A stretch of 64,000 nt of DNA from Mermis nigrescens (Eukaryota > Nematoda > Enoplea > Mermithida > Mermithidae). Every line of letters begins with the position of its first letter. The stretch's first letter is position 1. A program made the translations under genes and the position numbers. Shown one piece after another: positions 12,612 to 24,600 of this stretch. Under the pieces are notes generated by a model. That model searched no databases, was not told where the DNA came from, and was given only the letters and a program-made list of their open reading frames with translations. Location of the stretch: NCBI GenBank assembly GCA_036768485.1, contig JAVLUZ010000154.1:46003458-46067457 (forward strand). Reading direction: 5' to 3'.

Positions 12612-15540
12612 GTACACTACTTTTAATTAGCGTGATTTGAGTACATCAGTCAGTAAACACAATCAGTAACATGCCACAATAATGACAACAGTCCAAGAAC
12701 GCGGAAAACAATATTGTTCTTAACGTCAGCATTATCCTTTTTAAACAAGACAACCTTATTGACACCATCCATTTTCAAATTAAAACTGCATTAAGTTATT
12801 TCTTCTTAATGTGCAGTTCACTTATAATCAAGCACAAAAATTTAACCAACGAATTCACATTGCAAATCCTCACTCAATCAATACACAAGCACAATGTGTT
12901 GTGACTTTTGAAATTGAAAACGCCCAATTTTCAATTTTCAAATTGAAAATTGGATTAATTTTCAAATTGAAAATTGGGTGTTTGAATTTGCGATAAAGAA
13001 AATAATCAAAAGATAGTCACTTGGTTTATTTAAGCCGAGTAATAAAATAACGACCGTCCACCAATTCCAAACTAAACGCGACTAATCTGATCACTATGAA
13101 AAAGTTTTGAAAAATGAGCTTGCTAAGCGAGAGTTGTAAACCAAGAGAAACTTAAAGTTAAAACCTACCATTAAATTATTAAGAGAATTATAAAAGATTT
13201 TAAACTTCAAGAAAATGGAAAAGGCGGGATGTTGGTAAATTAGAAGGCAAAGTTTTTCGGCAAAAATTCAAAAACTTCACGCAAATATCAAATGTAAGGA
13301 ACACTAACTCTTTGATTTGGTAGTAGAATAAATTTGTAGTATAGACTACATATTAACAACAAATGAATAGTGCAAACTTTACACAACTACTAGGTGTAGA
13401 GAATACTAACAGTTTACGGCTTATTAATGTACATGATTACAATAAAGCTGCATATCTTTCACGACTTCTGTGCACAGTAGTGTGATTGCTGGTTCATTTT
13501 AAACCACTTTTGCAGGCAATTTACATCAATTAAACGATAGCTCTCCATGTGCAAGATTTTGTGAAACATATTATAAACACGGCTAAGAAAGATTTAACTT
13601 TAATGCAACCCATTTAAGACAAAATTACATCTCTTCAATGATCTAAGGACACTCGAACATAATTTTTAAATCACTTTAGATTACTTTTGAGGGTAAACAA
13701 ACTCACTTAGTTGATGTCTCACATATGAATCCTTGAAAATTTCTTGACTTCAGTTACAAAGTCTCTGCAAGTCTATCGAATTAAGGTTAACACGTAACGT
13801 AAACTTTACACAAACACATAGCGTAAAGAATATTTTAGTCGGATTCGTAATTTTGATATTGCTCCGATATTTCTTTCAACATTTATGGAAAAATGAGTCT
13901 CCATAGTGTTTTAAAGACAATAAACATTAGGTTTAAACCACTTTGCAATACTGCTGAGTGTAAGCAAGCGCGCCCAACTGACGTATATATTTCATTCCCT
14001 GTAAATTTTTATATCAGGAAAAAATTTCGGTTTTTGCAATGCTCTAGAACAAAGGCTAAATGCAGTGTAAAAAATTACTCGGATATTATGATCAACATTC
14101 ATGAAAAAATTATGTCTCTACAATGGTCTGAGGACATATAAACAATGAGTGTAAACTACTTTACATCACTGTTGGATGTAAACAAACGCGCCTACGTGAC
14201 GTCTCACATTTGATCCTTTGAAAACTTCTAGACTCCAAGAAAAAATTAGGTTTCTGGAATGCTCAAAAACGAAGATAAATACATATGTAGTGTAAACTTC
14301 ATGTAAACACCTAGTGTAAAGAAGATTTTAGTCAGATTCGTAATTTTGATATTGTTCCGATATTACGATTAATATTTATGAAAAAATTAAGTCTACATAA
14401 TGTTCTATGGGCAAACTAACAATTGGTGTAAACTACTTTACAACACCGTAGAGTGTAAACATATGCGCCAGACTGGCATATCAAATTTGGTTCCTGGTCC
14501 ATTTCTAGACTTGATAAACGTGTCCCTGACTCGTAACCGGAGAAGCAGGTAGAAAAAACAAGACAGAAACGCATTTTAAACTCCAAATTTTTGACTTTAC
14601 ACTCGCTAAATATTAATGTATAGACAATTTGCTTTGACATGCACCCGATATAAAGCACTTTATTTTTATTCTATTAGACTTATCCCGACTTCTGGACGGA
14701 GAAAGTGGCGAACAAAAAACGCAACAAAAACGCATTTTCCATCATTTAGAACACTGTAAACTTTAAAATTCCGTACCGAACTCCCCATTGAGTTTAAAGA
14801 AATTCGGTTTGGTACAATTTGTAGCTTTTAAATCGTAGTACATTCCTGTGTGCCAAAATTCTGTTGCAAAAATTATTTGGCATGATTTATCAATCAAACT
14901 TCGGAAAAAACGTGTTTTTTCGCCCATTTTTTACCTCTGATTTCGAACTTTACACCCCCATAAATAAATCAATATTGCGTTTTTTTAAATGCGGTTTGCT
15001 GCGATGTTTAGCCCCTGTGAGGCACTTTATTAATGCTGTCTTCGATTTGCACTGACTCATAAGCGGAAAAATTTGGCAGAGAAATCTTAGTTAAAATCCG
15101 TTTTTTTACACCATCCACTAGAGTGTAAACTTTAAACCCCAGGATCTAACTCACCATAGAGCATAGAAGACTTTGCTTATATGCAGAATGTAGCCCTTGA
15201 TCCGCTCTACATTTCTGTCAGAAAACATTTTAAAAACCTCATAACCGGAGTTAGTATCGGACATAGGAAGGTTGAAAACTCGACCAAAAAGTGCTTTTTC
15301 ACCCCCAGATTTTCGCACTCTTTACACTGCCGTTCGATAAATAATGCGAATTTCAAAAAACAAAAAAAGTGTCATCTGTAGAATTCATCCCTCTATTATC
15401 CTATTCTGTTCAATCCTTCGAGTCATCAATACTCAGTTGTCCACATGCCGCAGTAAAAAGGTCCCAAAATTTGTCCTATGTTATAACGTTACACAAAAAC
15501 TTTACACCTTCTTTACACAGTCAATTTTGAGTTTCAAGAA
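12612..15540. repeat. Repeat block rich in GTGTAAA units, copy 1
   Basis: Matches 18219-19710 over several stretches: 12612-12775, 13277-13412, and 14400-15135 with tttcgaactttacacccccataaa. It is built of degenerate units around AGTGTAAACTTTACAC and gtaaacaaacgcgcc. 12922-12979 holds overlapping palindromes of CCAATTTTCAATTTGAAAATT type. Part of 13440-13570 also matches 20200-20345. No gene is supported. Confidence 0.7.
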
Positions 15541-16661
15541 AAACAAAAAAACACGGGCAGCGAATTTTTTTATTATCTTTCTTTTAAAAAAACCGCACCT
15601 TCCAGAAGTGTCCCGTTATAGCTGTAGGGGGGTGCCCAGGTGTTGGGGGTACCCAAGTATATTATAGGTACGCGCTAACGCGCTACCTATGATATTTACC
15701 AAAGTCGTAATGTAAACATAAAATTCTAACATAAACAATTCGAGTTGCAGCTCTCTTTTAGCTTTCATTGGCGAAATCAACCGTTGTCACTGAAACAATA
15801 CCTTAAATTATTTAGCCAGCAGAAACGACCGCATTCAATTGTCAAAATTCAGTTATAGAAAAATTAACACGATAAATTCCTATGGCTCCGTTCAATATCC
15901 TTCCTAATACTAGCTAGTAGATACTACGCTCCTCGAAGACATGAATAAGGCGCATAAAGCAAAAGCACGAGCAATAATTATACGAGTTTCTTCACCCTAC
16001 ATACAATAGAGTTAACCCGACTACAGAATTTGGCTTTATCACTTAAAGACGTAGCCACGTACCCCAATCATACAAATTCGCTTTTCACACTTGCCTTCTC
16101 TTTTCAGCATCACATTCGAGTAGCGAATTAAGCTATATCACTTCAAAATATGAAAGCCAACGTCACATTTTGCCACGAAGCTAAACTGCTTCATTATTAC
16201 TAACCTACCTATACATTCTTTGTACAACGTCATACACATGCGGAGCACTTTTGGCTTTAAAGCAAGCAGTTGCACACATCCATTGCGTCACTTTTTGCGC
16301 GCGCTTTCAAAATAGTGAAACGTATATATAGTAGATCGGCGGCTGACGCCGCCGAAAAATGGAAAGCACAACCGCCGCATAATTCTCAACCACCGCATAG
16401 TAGAGAAGCGCCGCAATTGATATTACACTAGAAATGTGTCATAGATCAGGCAGGAATACATGTAAAACATAAGTTATGCACAGTTCTCTTTTAATTGAAC
16501 AAGATTTGAAGTTTTTTGGAAATGATAAATAGTCGACTAAGAAACAGGTCATATTTGAGAACCCAGCGTTTTTTAGCTATTAGCGATTACCGAGTTCAAT
16601 TAGCTCTAGTTCAGAGTCCCTGAGTCATTTTATCAGCCTGCATCTTTTTAGAGCCCCTGAG
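15541..16661. other. Gene-free stretch
   Basis: Mixed-composition intergenic sequence with no family, RNA gene or splice-bounded exon recognised. A compact GC-richer patch near 16330-16420 has ggcggctgacgccgccgaa, which can pair with itself. Confidence 0.4.
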
Positions 16662-16928
16662 CATACGTGGGCAGCAAGAAAATTCTGGGGTGGGGGTTGC
16701 AAGATTTTTCAAAGGTCAAAAAATTGTCTTAAATATTGTGGTATGGCGAAAAAACACCATTTTTCGATGTTTCTCATCGAGCACTATCCATTGGCATCAA
16801 AAAATTGCGTAAAAAAAACGAAAAAAAATTTCAAAAATTGAATTCTGGGGGTATTTTGATTTCTGGGGGGTATTTTGGTTTTCTCGGGTGGGGGGTACAT
16901 ACCCCCAAACCCCCCAAGCCCAGGTGTG
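16662..16928 (+). mobile_element. Family B hAT MITE
   Basis: Ends CATACGTGGGCAGC and CCCAGGTGTG, flanked by perfect CCCCTGAG duplications (16654-16661 and 16929-16936). The body matches the other B copies. Confidence 0.85.
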
Positions 16929-17167
16929 CCCCTGAGTCATTTTACCAACTATAGCCTGTTTCATTTACCTTTGCGCTTTTCTTTTGAATTTTCCCGCAAG
17001 AATCGGGCTACAAAAAAGGTTTAAAATTTTTATGCAGTAATGCGGCTCAACAAAGGCATACTTCTCCATATGACTCGATATACTGTAGAATACATATTTA
17101 ACGTATTAGTTTAAAACACTTTTGTAGTCTAAATTTGTTCAAAATCTCAAACTTAAACGAGACAGAC

Positions 17168-18218
17168 TAGCAAAGAAAAATGCTCCGATGGAACAAAAAA
17201 AGATGAATTTACTTGGAATTGTGGATAATTAAGGATGTAAAAGGAGGGGACTAGGAAAAATCTACCTAAAGTCACAAAATCTGCTAAAAATCACACTTTC
17301 TCTAAGCAACGCAAAAAATCGAAGTATATTCTGCGGCTAACAGATTAAAACAAATATTTAACCATAAAAATGATTGAAAAAGCAGCACTTTAGCTATGCA
17401 GTATCTATTGGAAATTATATTGAGTAAACTAACAGTCTTCCTAAGCCAATTGAATGAAATAGCGAACATCGATGCATCCAAGACAACTGAAGAAATTATT
17501 GGTTTAAAACAGTACGAAACGCGTAAGTTGACTTAAAACAGACTAAATGTAAGTACGGTAGCATTCCCGTAACGATTGTGTGCACTAACCCTGCTTTGCT
17601 TGCTATCATGTTCATAACAAAATAAAACAACTTTAAATACAATACCACTTAGTTTTCTATCAATCAAGATACGAAGCTAGTCAGCGTCACACCTGGGCGG
17701 TTTGAGGGGGTATGCACCCCCCAGAAACCAAAATACCCCCCCAGAAATCAAAATACCCCCCAGAATTCAATTTTTGAAAATTTTTTTCGTTTTTTTCGCA
17801 ATTTTTTGATGCCAATGGATAGTGCTTGATGAGAAACGTCGAAAAATGGTGTTTTTATCGCCATACCACCATTTTTAAGGCCACATTTCGACCTTCAAAA
17901 ATCTTGACCACCCCCAGAATTTTCTTGCTGCCCACGTATGGTCAGCGTTGCTACTTGCCAGCAATCTAAAAAAAGCAAACATTATAGATTTCGTTTGTAC
18001 ACTATTATCTGAAACTTTGAACATTATTTAAAAAAGACACTTTTTTCGAAGCCGCAGAATATACTTAGATTTTTTGCGTTGCTTAGAGAAAGTGTGATTT
18101 TTAGCAGATTTTGCGACTTTAGGTAGATTTTTCCTAGTCCCCTCCTTTTACATCCTTAATAATCCACATTCCAAGTATATTCATCTTTTTTGTTCCATCG
18201 GAGCATTTTTCTTTGCTA
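17168..18218. mobile_element. Long-TIR element, copy 2, interrupted by a family B MITE
   Basis: Same arms as 11853-12611 (TAGCAAAGAAAAATGCTCC ... inverse), about 95 percent similar by eye. The extra length comes from the B element at 17688-17940. Confidence 0.8.
17688..17940 (-). mobile_element. Family B hAT MITE nested in the long-TIR element
   Basis: Ends CACACCTGGGCGG and CTGCCCACGTATG, flanked by perfect GTCAGCGT duplications (17680-17687 and 17941-17948). The uninterrupted copy at 11853 lacks this insertion. Confidence 0.9.
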
Positions 18219-21200
18219 ATACCCTACTTTTAATTAGCATGATTTGAGTACATCAGTCAGTAAACATGTACAGTAACATGCTATGTACAATGATGACAGC
18301 AGTTCAAGAACATGGAAAACAATATTGTTCTTAACATCAGCATTATCCTTTTTGAACAAGACAACCTTACATTATTTAAACAGATCAAAGTTGTTCAGCA
18401 TAAACTTTACGCAAATATCAAGTGTAAGGAACACTAACGCTCAGATTTGGAAGTAAAATAAATTTGTAGTATAAATTAACATATTTACGACATATGAATA
18501 GTGCAAACTTTACACAACTACTAGTTGTAGAGAAAACTAACAGTCAGATTCCCAATTCTTATTTTACGTAGAACATTTTGAAAAAAATTAAGCTTCCGCA
18601 AGGCTCTAGAACTAAAGCTGATATGCAGTGTAGACTTTACACAACCACAGAGTGTAAGAAGATTTTAGTCGGATTCGTAATTCTAATATTACTCAGAGAT
18701 AACGATTAAGATTTATGAAAAAATTGAGTCTCCACAATAACCAGGGGAGAACAAATAAACATCAGTTGTAAACTACTTCACACCACTGTTGAGTATAAGC
18801 AAACGCGCTCAACTGGCGTCTCACATTTGATTCCTGATACATTTTTAGACTTTAGAAATAATCAAGCTTCTGCAAGGCTCTAGAACTGAAGTTAATATTC
18901 AGTGTACACTTTACACAACCACAGAGTGTAAAGAAAATTTCAGTCGGATTCGTAATTCTGATATTACGATCAACATTTATGAAAAAATTAAGTCTCCACA
19001 ATGGCCCGAGGACAAATAAATATCAGCACTTTACACCACTGTTGAGTGCAAACAAACTGGCGTATCACATTTGGTTTCTGGTTCATTTTAGACTTGAGAT
19101 TATGTCCAGACTCATAACCCAGAACTTGGCAGAAATAAACAAGACAGAAACACGTTTAATTTCCCCATTTTTGGCTTTACACTTCCCGAAAAAGCTAAAT
19201 CTTGATGTAAACAAACGCAATTCGCTGTGACGCGTACCCCTTAGGAAGTACTTTATTTTATCCTATTCGACCTCGCCCGACTTCTGAACAGAGAAAGTGG
19301 CAAACAAAAAAATGGACAAAAAACGCATTTTCCACTGTCCACCACATTGCAAACTTTAAAAATCTGAGCCTAACACCTCATTGAGTGTAAATCAATTCAG
19401 TTCGGGCCAGTTTGTAGCCCTTTGATTGTAGTACGTTTGTATGTGCCAAACTTATGTTCCGCAAAATATTTGATATGATTTACCAATCAAAATACGAGAC
19501 AAACCTGTTTTCTCGGCCATTTTACACCTCGGATTTCGAACTTTACACCCCCATAAACAACTCAATATCACGTTTTTTTGAACGCGGCTTGCTTCGACAT
19601 GAATCCCTTAGAAGTTACTTTATTTCTATTTCATCCCAACTCATAACCGAAAGAGTTGGCAGAGAAATCGTGGACAAAATCTGTTTTTTTTACTCATCCA
19701 CTAGAGTGAGATTCAATCTCATTAGTCTTTGTCAAAGTCAGACTTTGCCAAGCCTAGTGCATACCCCCAAACCCACGTGTGCTTATTACTAGCAATAGAT
19801 ACAGAGCTTCTAACGGCGAGATGGTGGCCCAACTTTGTCAAACCAATCAACATAGCTCCAGAAATCGAAATGTAAGCGTGAAATCTGTTTAAAGATCGCT
19901 TGAGATAAACACCATTACTATTCCATTTTTCGCATATTCAAGAGTTTGGAGCAACTACTACATATACATGACACCGAAGAATTTTATGCGACCGCAAATA
20001 GTAAGAATTGCCACAATTCACGAAATTATAGCTTACAGGATACAACAAGTCATTACAATGGTCATAAATCTCCCTTTGCCCATCAAAAGTATTCCACTAG
20101 TCTATTTCACGAAAGATTTTGCGTGGAAATCAATTTATGATGCTCAAACAAGCAGCTACAGAATCGATTTCTAGGCATACGACTGTATTACAATTTAGCG
20201 TAGTGCAACTTTTTGCTTATCAATTGCTATGCGCGCGCAGTACGTATCGTGATTGTTGCTTCAGTTTAAACCACTTTTGTAATCGATTTACATCGACTCA
20301 AAAATTGTGATATATGCACAAGGTTTCGTGAAACAGACTGTTGTAGGCCACTTTCCTTTTAAAATGCGAGACCATAATGTCATCACTTATATTATTGCTT
20401 CTTCCTTCGCAAGACACATACGTTTTTACACACAATAAGGCGCATCAAATCATAGAACGAGGCACTAAAATTTGCCAAAAAAGAACATTTGATAACTAAT
20501 ATTCGTATTCAGTAATTAAACGCAGCAGAAAAATATAACAATAAGTGAATAAAAATCTTAGGCTTACATACCGTTTTACACTGCACTACATACACATACA
20601 TATGTATATACAACGTACAAAAACAAAAACGTGCATTACGAGTTCGCGCAAATAAGATAAGATAGATTCAAATATCGAAAGAGAACAAACAACATTTATA
20701 GGTACATAATTGGAATAAAAGAAATTTCTTCGATGGCGAGCCAAACAATGAGTAGTGATGTTTAAAGTGACTAATTGGAAAACTATTGTCAACATAGGTT
20801 TGGTTAGAATGTATAACTTTAATCGCTAGTAATCTTAGGAACGAATGTTTAATCATTTCGATGGCAGTATCAATGCTCGTCTGACTGCAACTTTGGATGC
20901 ATAAAATGGCCCACCTGGGGGATGAGCCGAACTGGGGAATCAAAAATTAAACTTTTTGTGTCAAAATAACCCCAAAAACTGGTATAAGCGCTGAAACAGC
21001 GCTAAAATTACGTGATCACACAGTTTCTGGTCAATTTGAAGACCTTTTGAAGAAAATTTTAAATTTTAATCTGTTTTTTTACCTTCATTTTGCTTATTTT
21101 CCCAACAAAATTTTCAATTTTTCCATTCTGAGGGTCTAGAGCCCAAACCCCCACCCGTGCATGTCTGATTGCAACGCGTATTTAAATTATTAACATAGTC

Positions 21201-21539
21201 TATTCTATTAAATGGCCCTTTTTGATAGTTTGCTAAAAATGTAAATATGCTGCAAGAAGGGTTTAAACCTAGCAGACGCCTATGCTGATATTCAAGGTCA
21301 GCCTATCTGCATGCATAATGGCATTACCGCATTGTATTGCACTTTTGTTCGTCACTATTCCAATCGATGCAAAATTTGTTTACAAAACTACTTTCGTCCA
21401 ATTTAAAATTGGTTTGCACACCATAACTATTGCTCCTTTCATAATGGATCAATTCAAGAGGGTATACCATTCTTCCGCTTAGAGTCGTAAGCACGATTTT
21501 ATATAAATACATAAGAGATGATGAACAAAAAGCAAGGCA
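18219..21539. other. Repeat block copy 2 and 3' flank of the RasGAP gene
   Basis: 18219-19710 matches 12612-15135 with GTGTAAA-type units. 20200-20345 matches 13440-13570. 20885-21170 looks like a worn B-like MITE (cccacctggggg ... cccccacccgtgcatg). Open frames of 60-110 codons here show no domain, and several overlap on both strands. No clear AATAAA could be assigned to the RasGAP transcript. Confidence 0.55.
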
Positions 21540-21632
21540 CTATCTGCTTTGAACAATTAATTTCGTGTCGTCCTCAATGTATTTGTTCAAGTGATTCTGC
21601 AGCATTTCAATGACGGACAAAAAGGCGGAGAC
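21540..21632 (-). CDS. RASA1: RasGAP terminal exon
   Basis: Acceptor catttcTAG, phase 0. Reads VSAFLSVIEMLQNHLNKYIE then DDTKLIVQSR and stop TAG at 21540-21542. It resembles the RASA1 tail KKLLAITELLQQKQNQYTKTNDVR. This fixes the 3' end of the coding region. Confidence 0.85.
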   Translation of the reverse strand, partial: VSAFLSVIEMLQNHLNKYIEDDTKLIVQSR

Positions 21633-24600
21633 CTAGAAATGAAAGAAATACGCGTAAAACAATATTATAACGAAAAAAGAAGGCGAACAAAAGGAACAAG
21701 CGTAAACTGAAATGAAAGTTAAAAATTAAAAAGCTCTGACAAACAGAAGTTCGAATACGTGAAAAAATACTTTAAGCACGATTTTAGTCTTCGGGATATG
21801 AAATCGTAGGTAAAAACAGTTAAAATCGAGCAAAATAAAAAAGCAATGTCAAAGATTATGCACTGAAACAGACAAGAACAAATCAGCATCGTTAATTAAT
21901 GTACTCTTCGTTTTAAATAAGTAGGTTTTATACACAGGGTAACCTAATAAAAAGCGGGACATGAACTCTTCCTATTAACTTTTGCTCTGCTTAACCTAAA
22001 GTACTGCAGCTTACATTTTTCGATTAAAAAACCTTCGGCTGCCGAATCACCAATTTATAGCTTTAGGTTTTCAGAATTTTTAAATGCAAAGAATCTTTTT
22101 AAGCCCATCATTTTTACAGAATACAAACGCGATTGAAGTATGACATGAAGATTACTTACAAAACTGAAGTAGAACAAATAAAAACATACAGTTCTGAGCT
22201 AAGAGTGACGATGATTTTATGCCCTATTTCTGACAAAAAAATTAGATTGGCCTTTCATTTAGAGCTTTGATAACTAAACTAATTAACAGCTTTTCTCCAT
22301 TGTAACTCATTAAAAAAATGGTGTTCACAAAAGTGGAAACCAAAACACCAATAGCAGAGATAATTCAAATAACTTTTACAAATTTGTACATAAAAGTCAG
22401 ATTTATTATACATTTTGTACTCTTATTTATGGAACACCCTGATATGCAAATAGAGATAAAATTTTAAAAATGCATAAGAATTATTTTATTCCGTGCAATT
22501 GAAAATACTCCTGCGCTCATTATTGAAGTTATATCAGAATAAAATAATGCTTATATTCCTGCAGCTTTGCATTCAGAACACTCTACGATTTAAAGCGAAG
22601 AAAATTGTAAACATTCATCGGTGATAAACATTTTCATCAAATGATACATTTAAACAAATAAATTTACTTCGGGCAAATTTAATTTATAATATTTTGCTCT
22701 TTTCCCCAATAAAATCTTTTATATTATGCAATGCTCAACTTTTACATTCAGCTTGATTAAACAAGAATTCATTAGTATAGTCAAAAGCTATTTAACCCGC
22801 TTACGAGATTTATATTTCAGCCCGGTGAATGCATATTAGCACACATGCACACTGGGAAGTGGTATAGGGGTATCCCCCTACCAGGACTTTTGAAAGGCAT
22901 ACTCCCCTCCCCACGGGCCATTTCGAAACAAAACCGATTGCTTGAACCATGAACATTTTTCTCTTATTAATTTGTATAAATTTGATGTTACAGGTCATTC
23001 CATTGATTGTTATTGTTTTCATCAAATTTACCCAATAATATTCGAGAAAAAATCGAAAATGACTGATTAAGTACAAAAATTCGTCATTGAATATGCAAAA
23101 AATTATCCGTTTGACAATTTTGTGCAAAAAAATCATTAAATTTCTTTGACTTTAACAAAAATCTGGCGCGAAGCGCCGGACAATTTGTGAAATTTTCCTA
23201 TATTTATAGCATTTGATGCGAAATATCGAAATTTTTAATTGAAAATAGAAGAACACTATGCAAAAATAGCTGTTTCTGCTGTTAAAATTGTTTTGAAACC
23301 TACATGAACAGAAAATGGCTTACAGGCAGTTTTTTTCTTGTACAAGGTCCGTTTGTACATGTACAAAGATGGTCCCTAAAAGTCTTTGTACATTTTGTGT
23401 ACACAAATTTTTGAGTACTATGATATAGTACGGTAGCGACTTTAGTGTGGTAAAATCAGAGTTGTTTGATCTTTGGTAGTGTATTTTGGCCAATGGGAGG
23501 GGGACGGCCGCCCCCCCTCCTGCCCCATCAAATCCGCCCCTGACCGCATGCTTTAGTAAATACGGGAAAAAAAGCAAAAAATAAGAGCAGAATGACATGA
23601 TCGATAAAAAGTACGAAATCGAAATAAAAAAATCAGTCAATAACTAACCCGTTGGACAGGTTCAGTTCTAATTTGATCAATGTATTTTTGACTCAAGCTC
23701 AAAATGGCGGCGAAATGCGGAGCTATGTCGCAACGCTTAAGGGATGCATCAGGCGGCAGCGAACATGGGCACTTGAATCAAAAAAAAATTGAATTTTGAA
23801 TAAAAAATATGCAAAGTACGTGAGCCATTGCAGCCTTGATATTATCGTAGTTTGGCGCCATGTGTCCTAGCATATCGCCACGCGTACGAGTATATAAACT
23901 TACCATCTTTCAGGGATAAATTGTAAATGGTTAAAAACAGCAGGGGCGTAGCTGGACTTCCGAATTTCAGGGGAGAGGGAAGATAAAAATTTTTAAGTCG
24001 GATATCTCACCATCTGCTTGTAGATAGACAAAAATAATTACGTTTTTGAGTATTTTTCCGCGAGCTTTATTAGAGAAGAGAAAATTTTAAAAAATTGAAA
24101 AAATATCTCCATTACACTTGTCGTCTAAAATCGTGCCGTATAAAATGACCGGACAAATGATATCTTAACATTAAGTACAAGCTAGACCCTGCTGAAAATT
24201 TGATTAAACTTGTTCTATACTCAATTCAGGTAGATTTCGAACAATAAATTTGGTGCGAAGCGCCGAAAATTTCGGGGATTAGCTCAAAAGTATGCTAAAA
24301 TCTATTCTAGCGCTTTTTCAAATAGGTACGTTTCAACAAATTTTAATTAATCAAAATTTTGGGAGAACTAGTCCCCCATCTCCCCTTAGCTACGTGCCTG
24401 AAAAACAGTCGAATAGCATGATTAAAAAATCGAAAAACATTTACGATGACCTTTCTTTGGCAATCAAGTCGTTGAATAACATTTTCGGATGAACTATTCT
24501 GCAAAGTTAACAACCTAGGCTGCTGTAGATACAAGAAGATTGAGGATTATCCGAATCTGCACTAATGCTAAATGAATAACATTTTTACGCAGTCACAGGC

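Noticed and set aside
13280..15520. Regular GTGTAAA units considered as a CRISPR-like array
   Set aside because: Spacing and units are irregular and degenerate, and the genome is eukaryotic.
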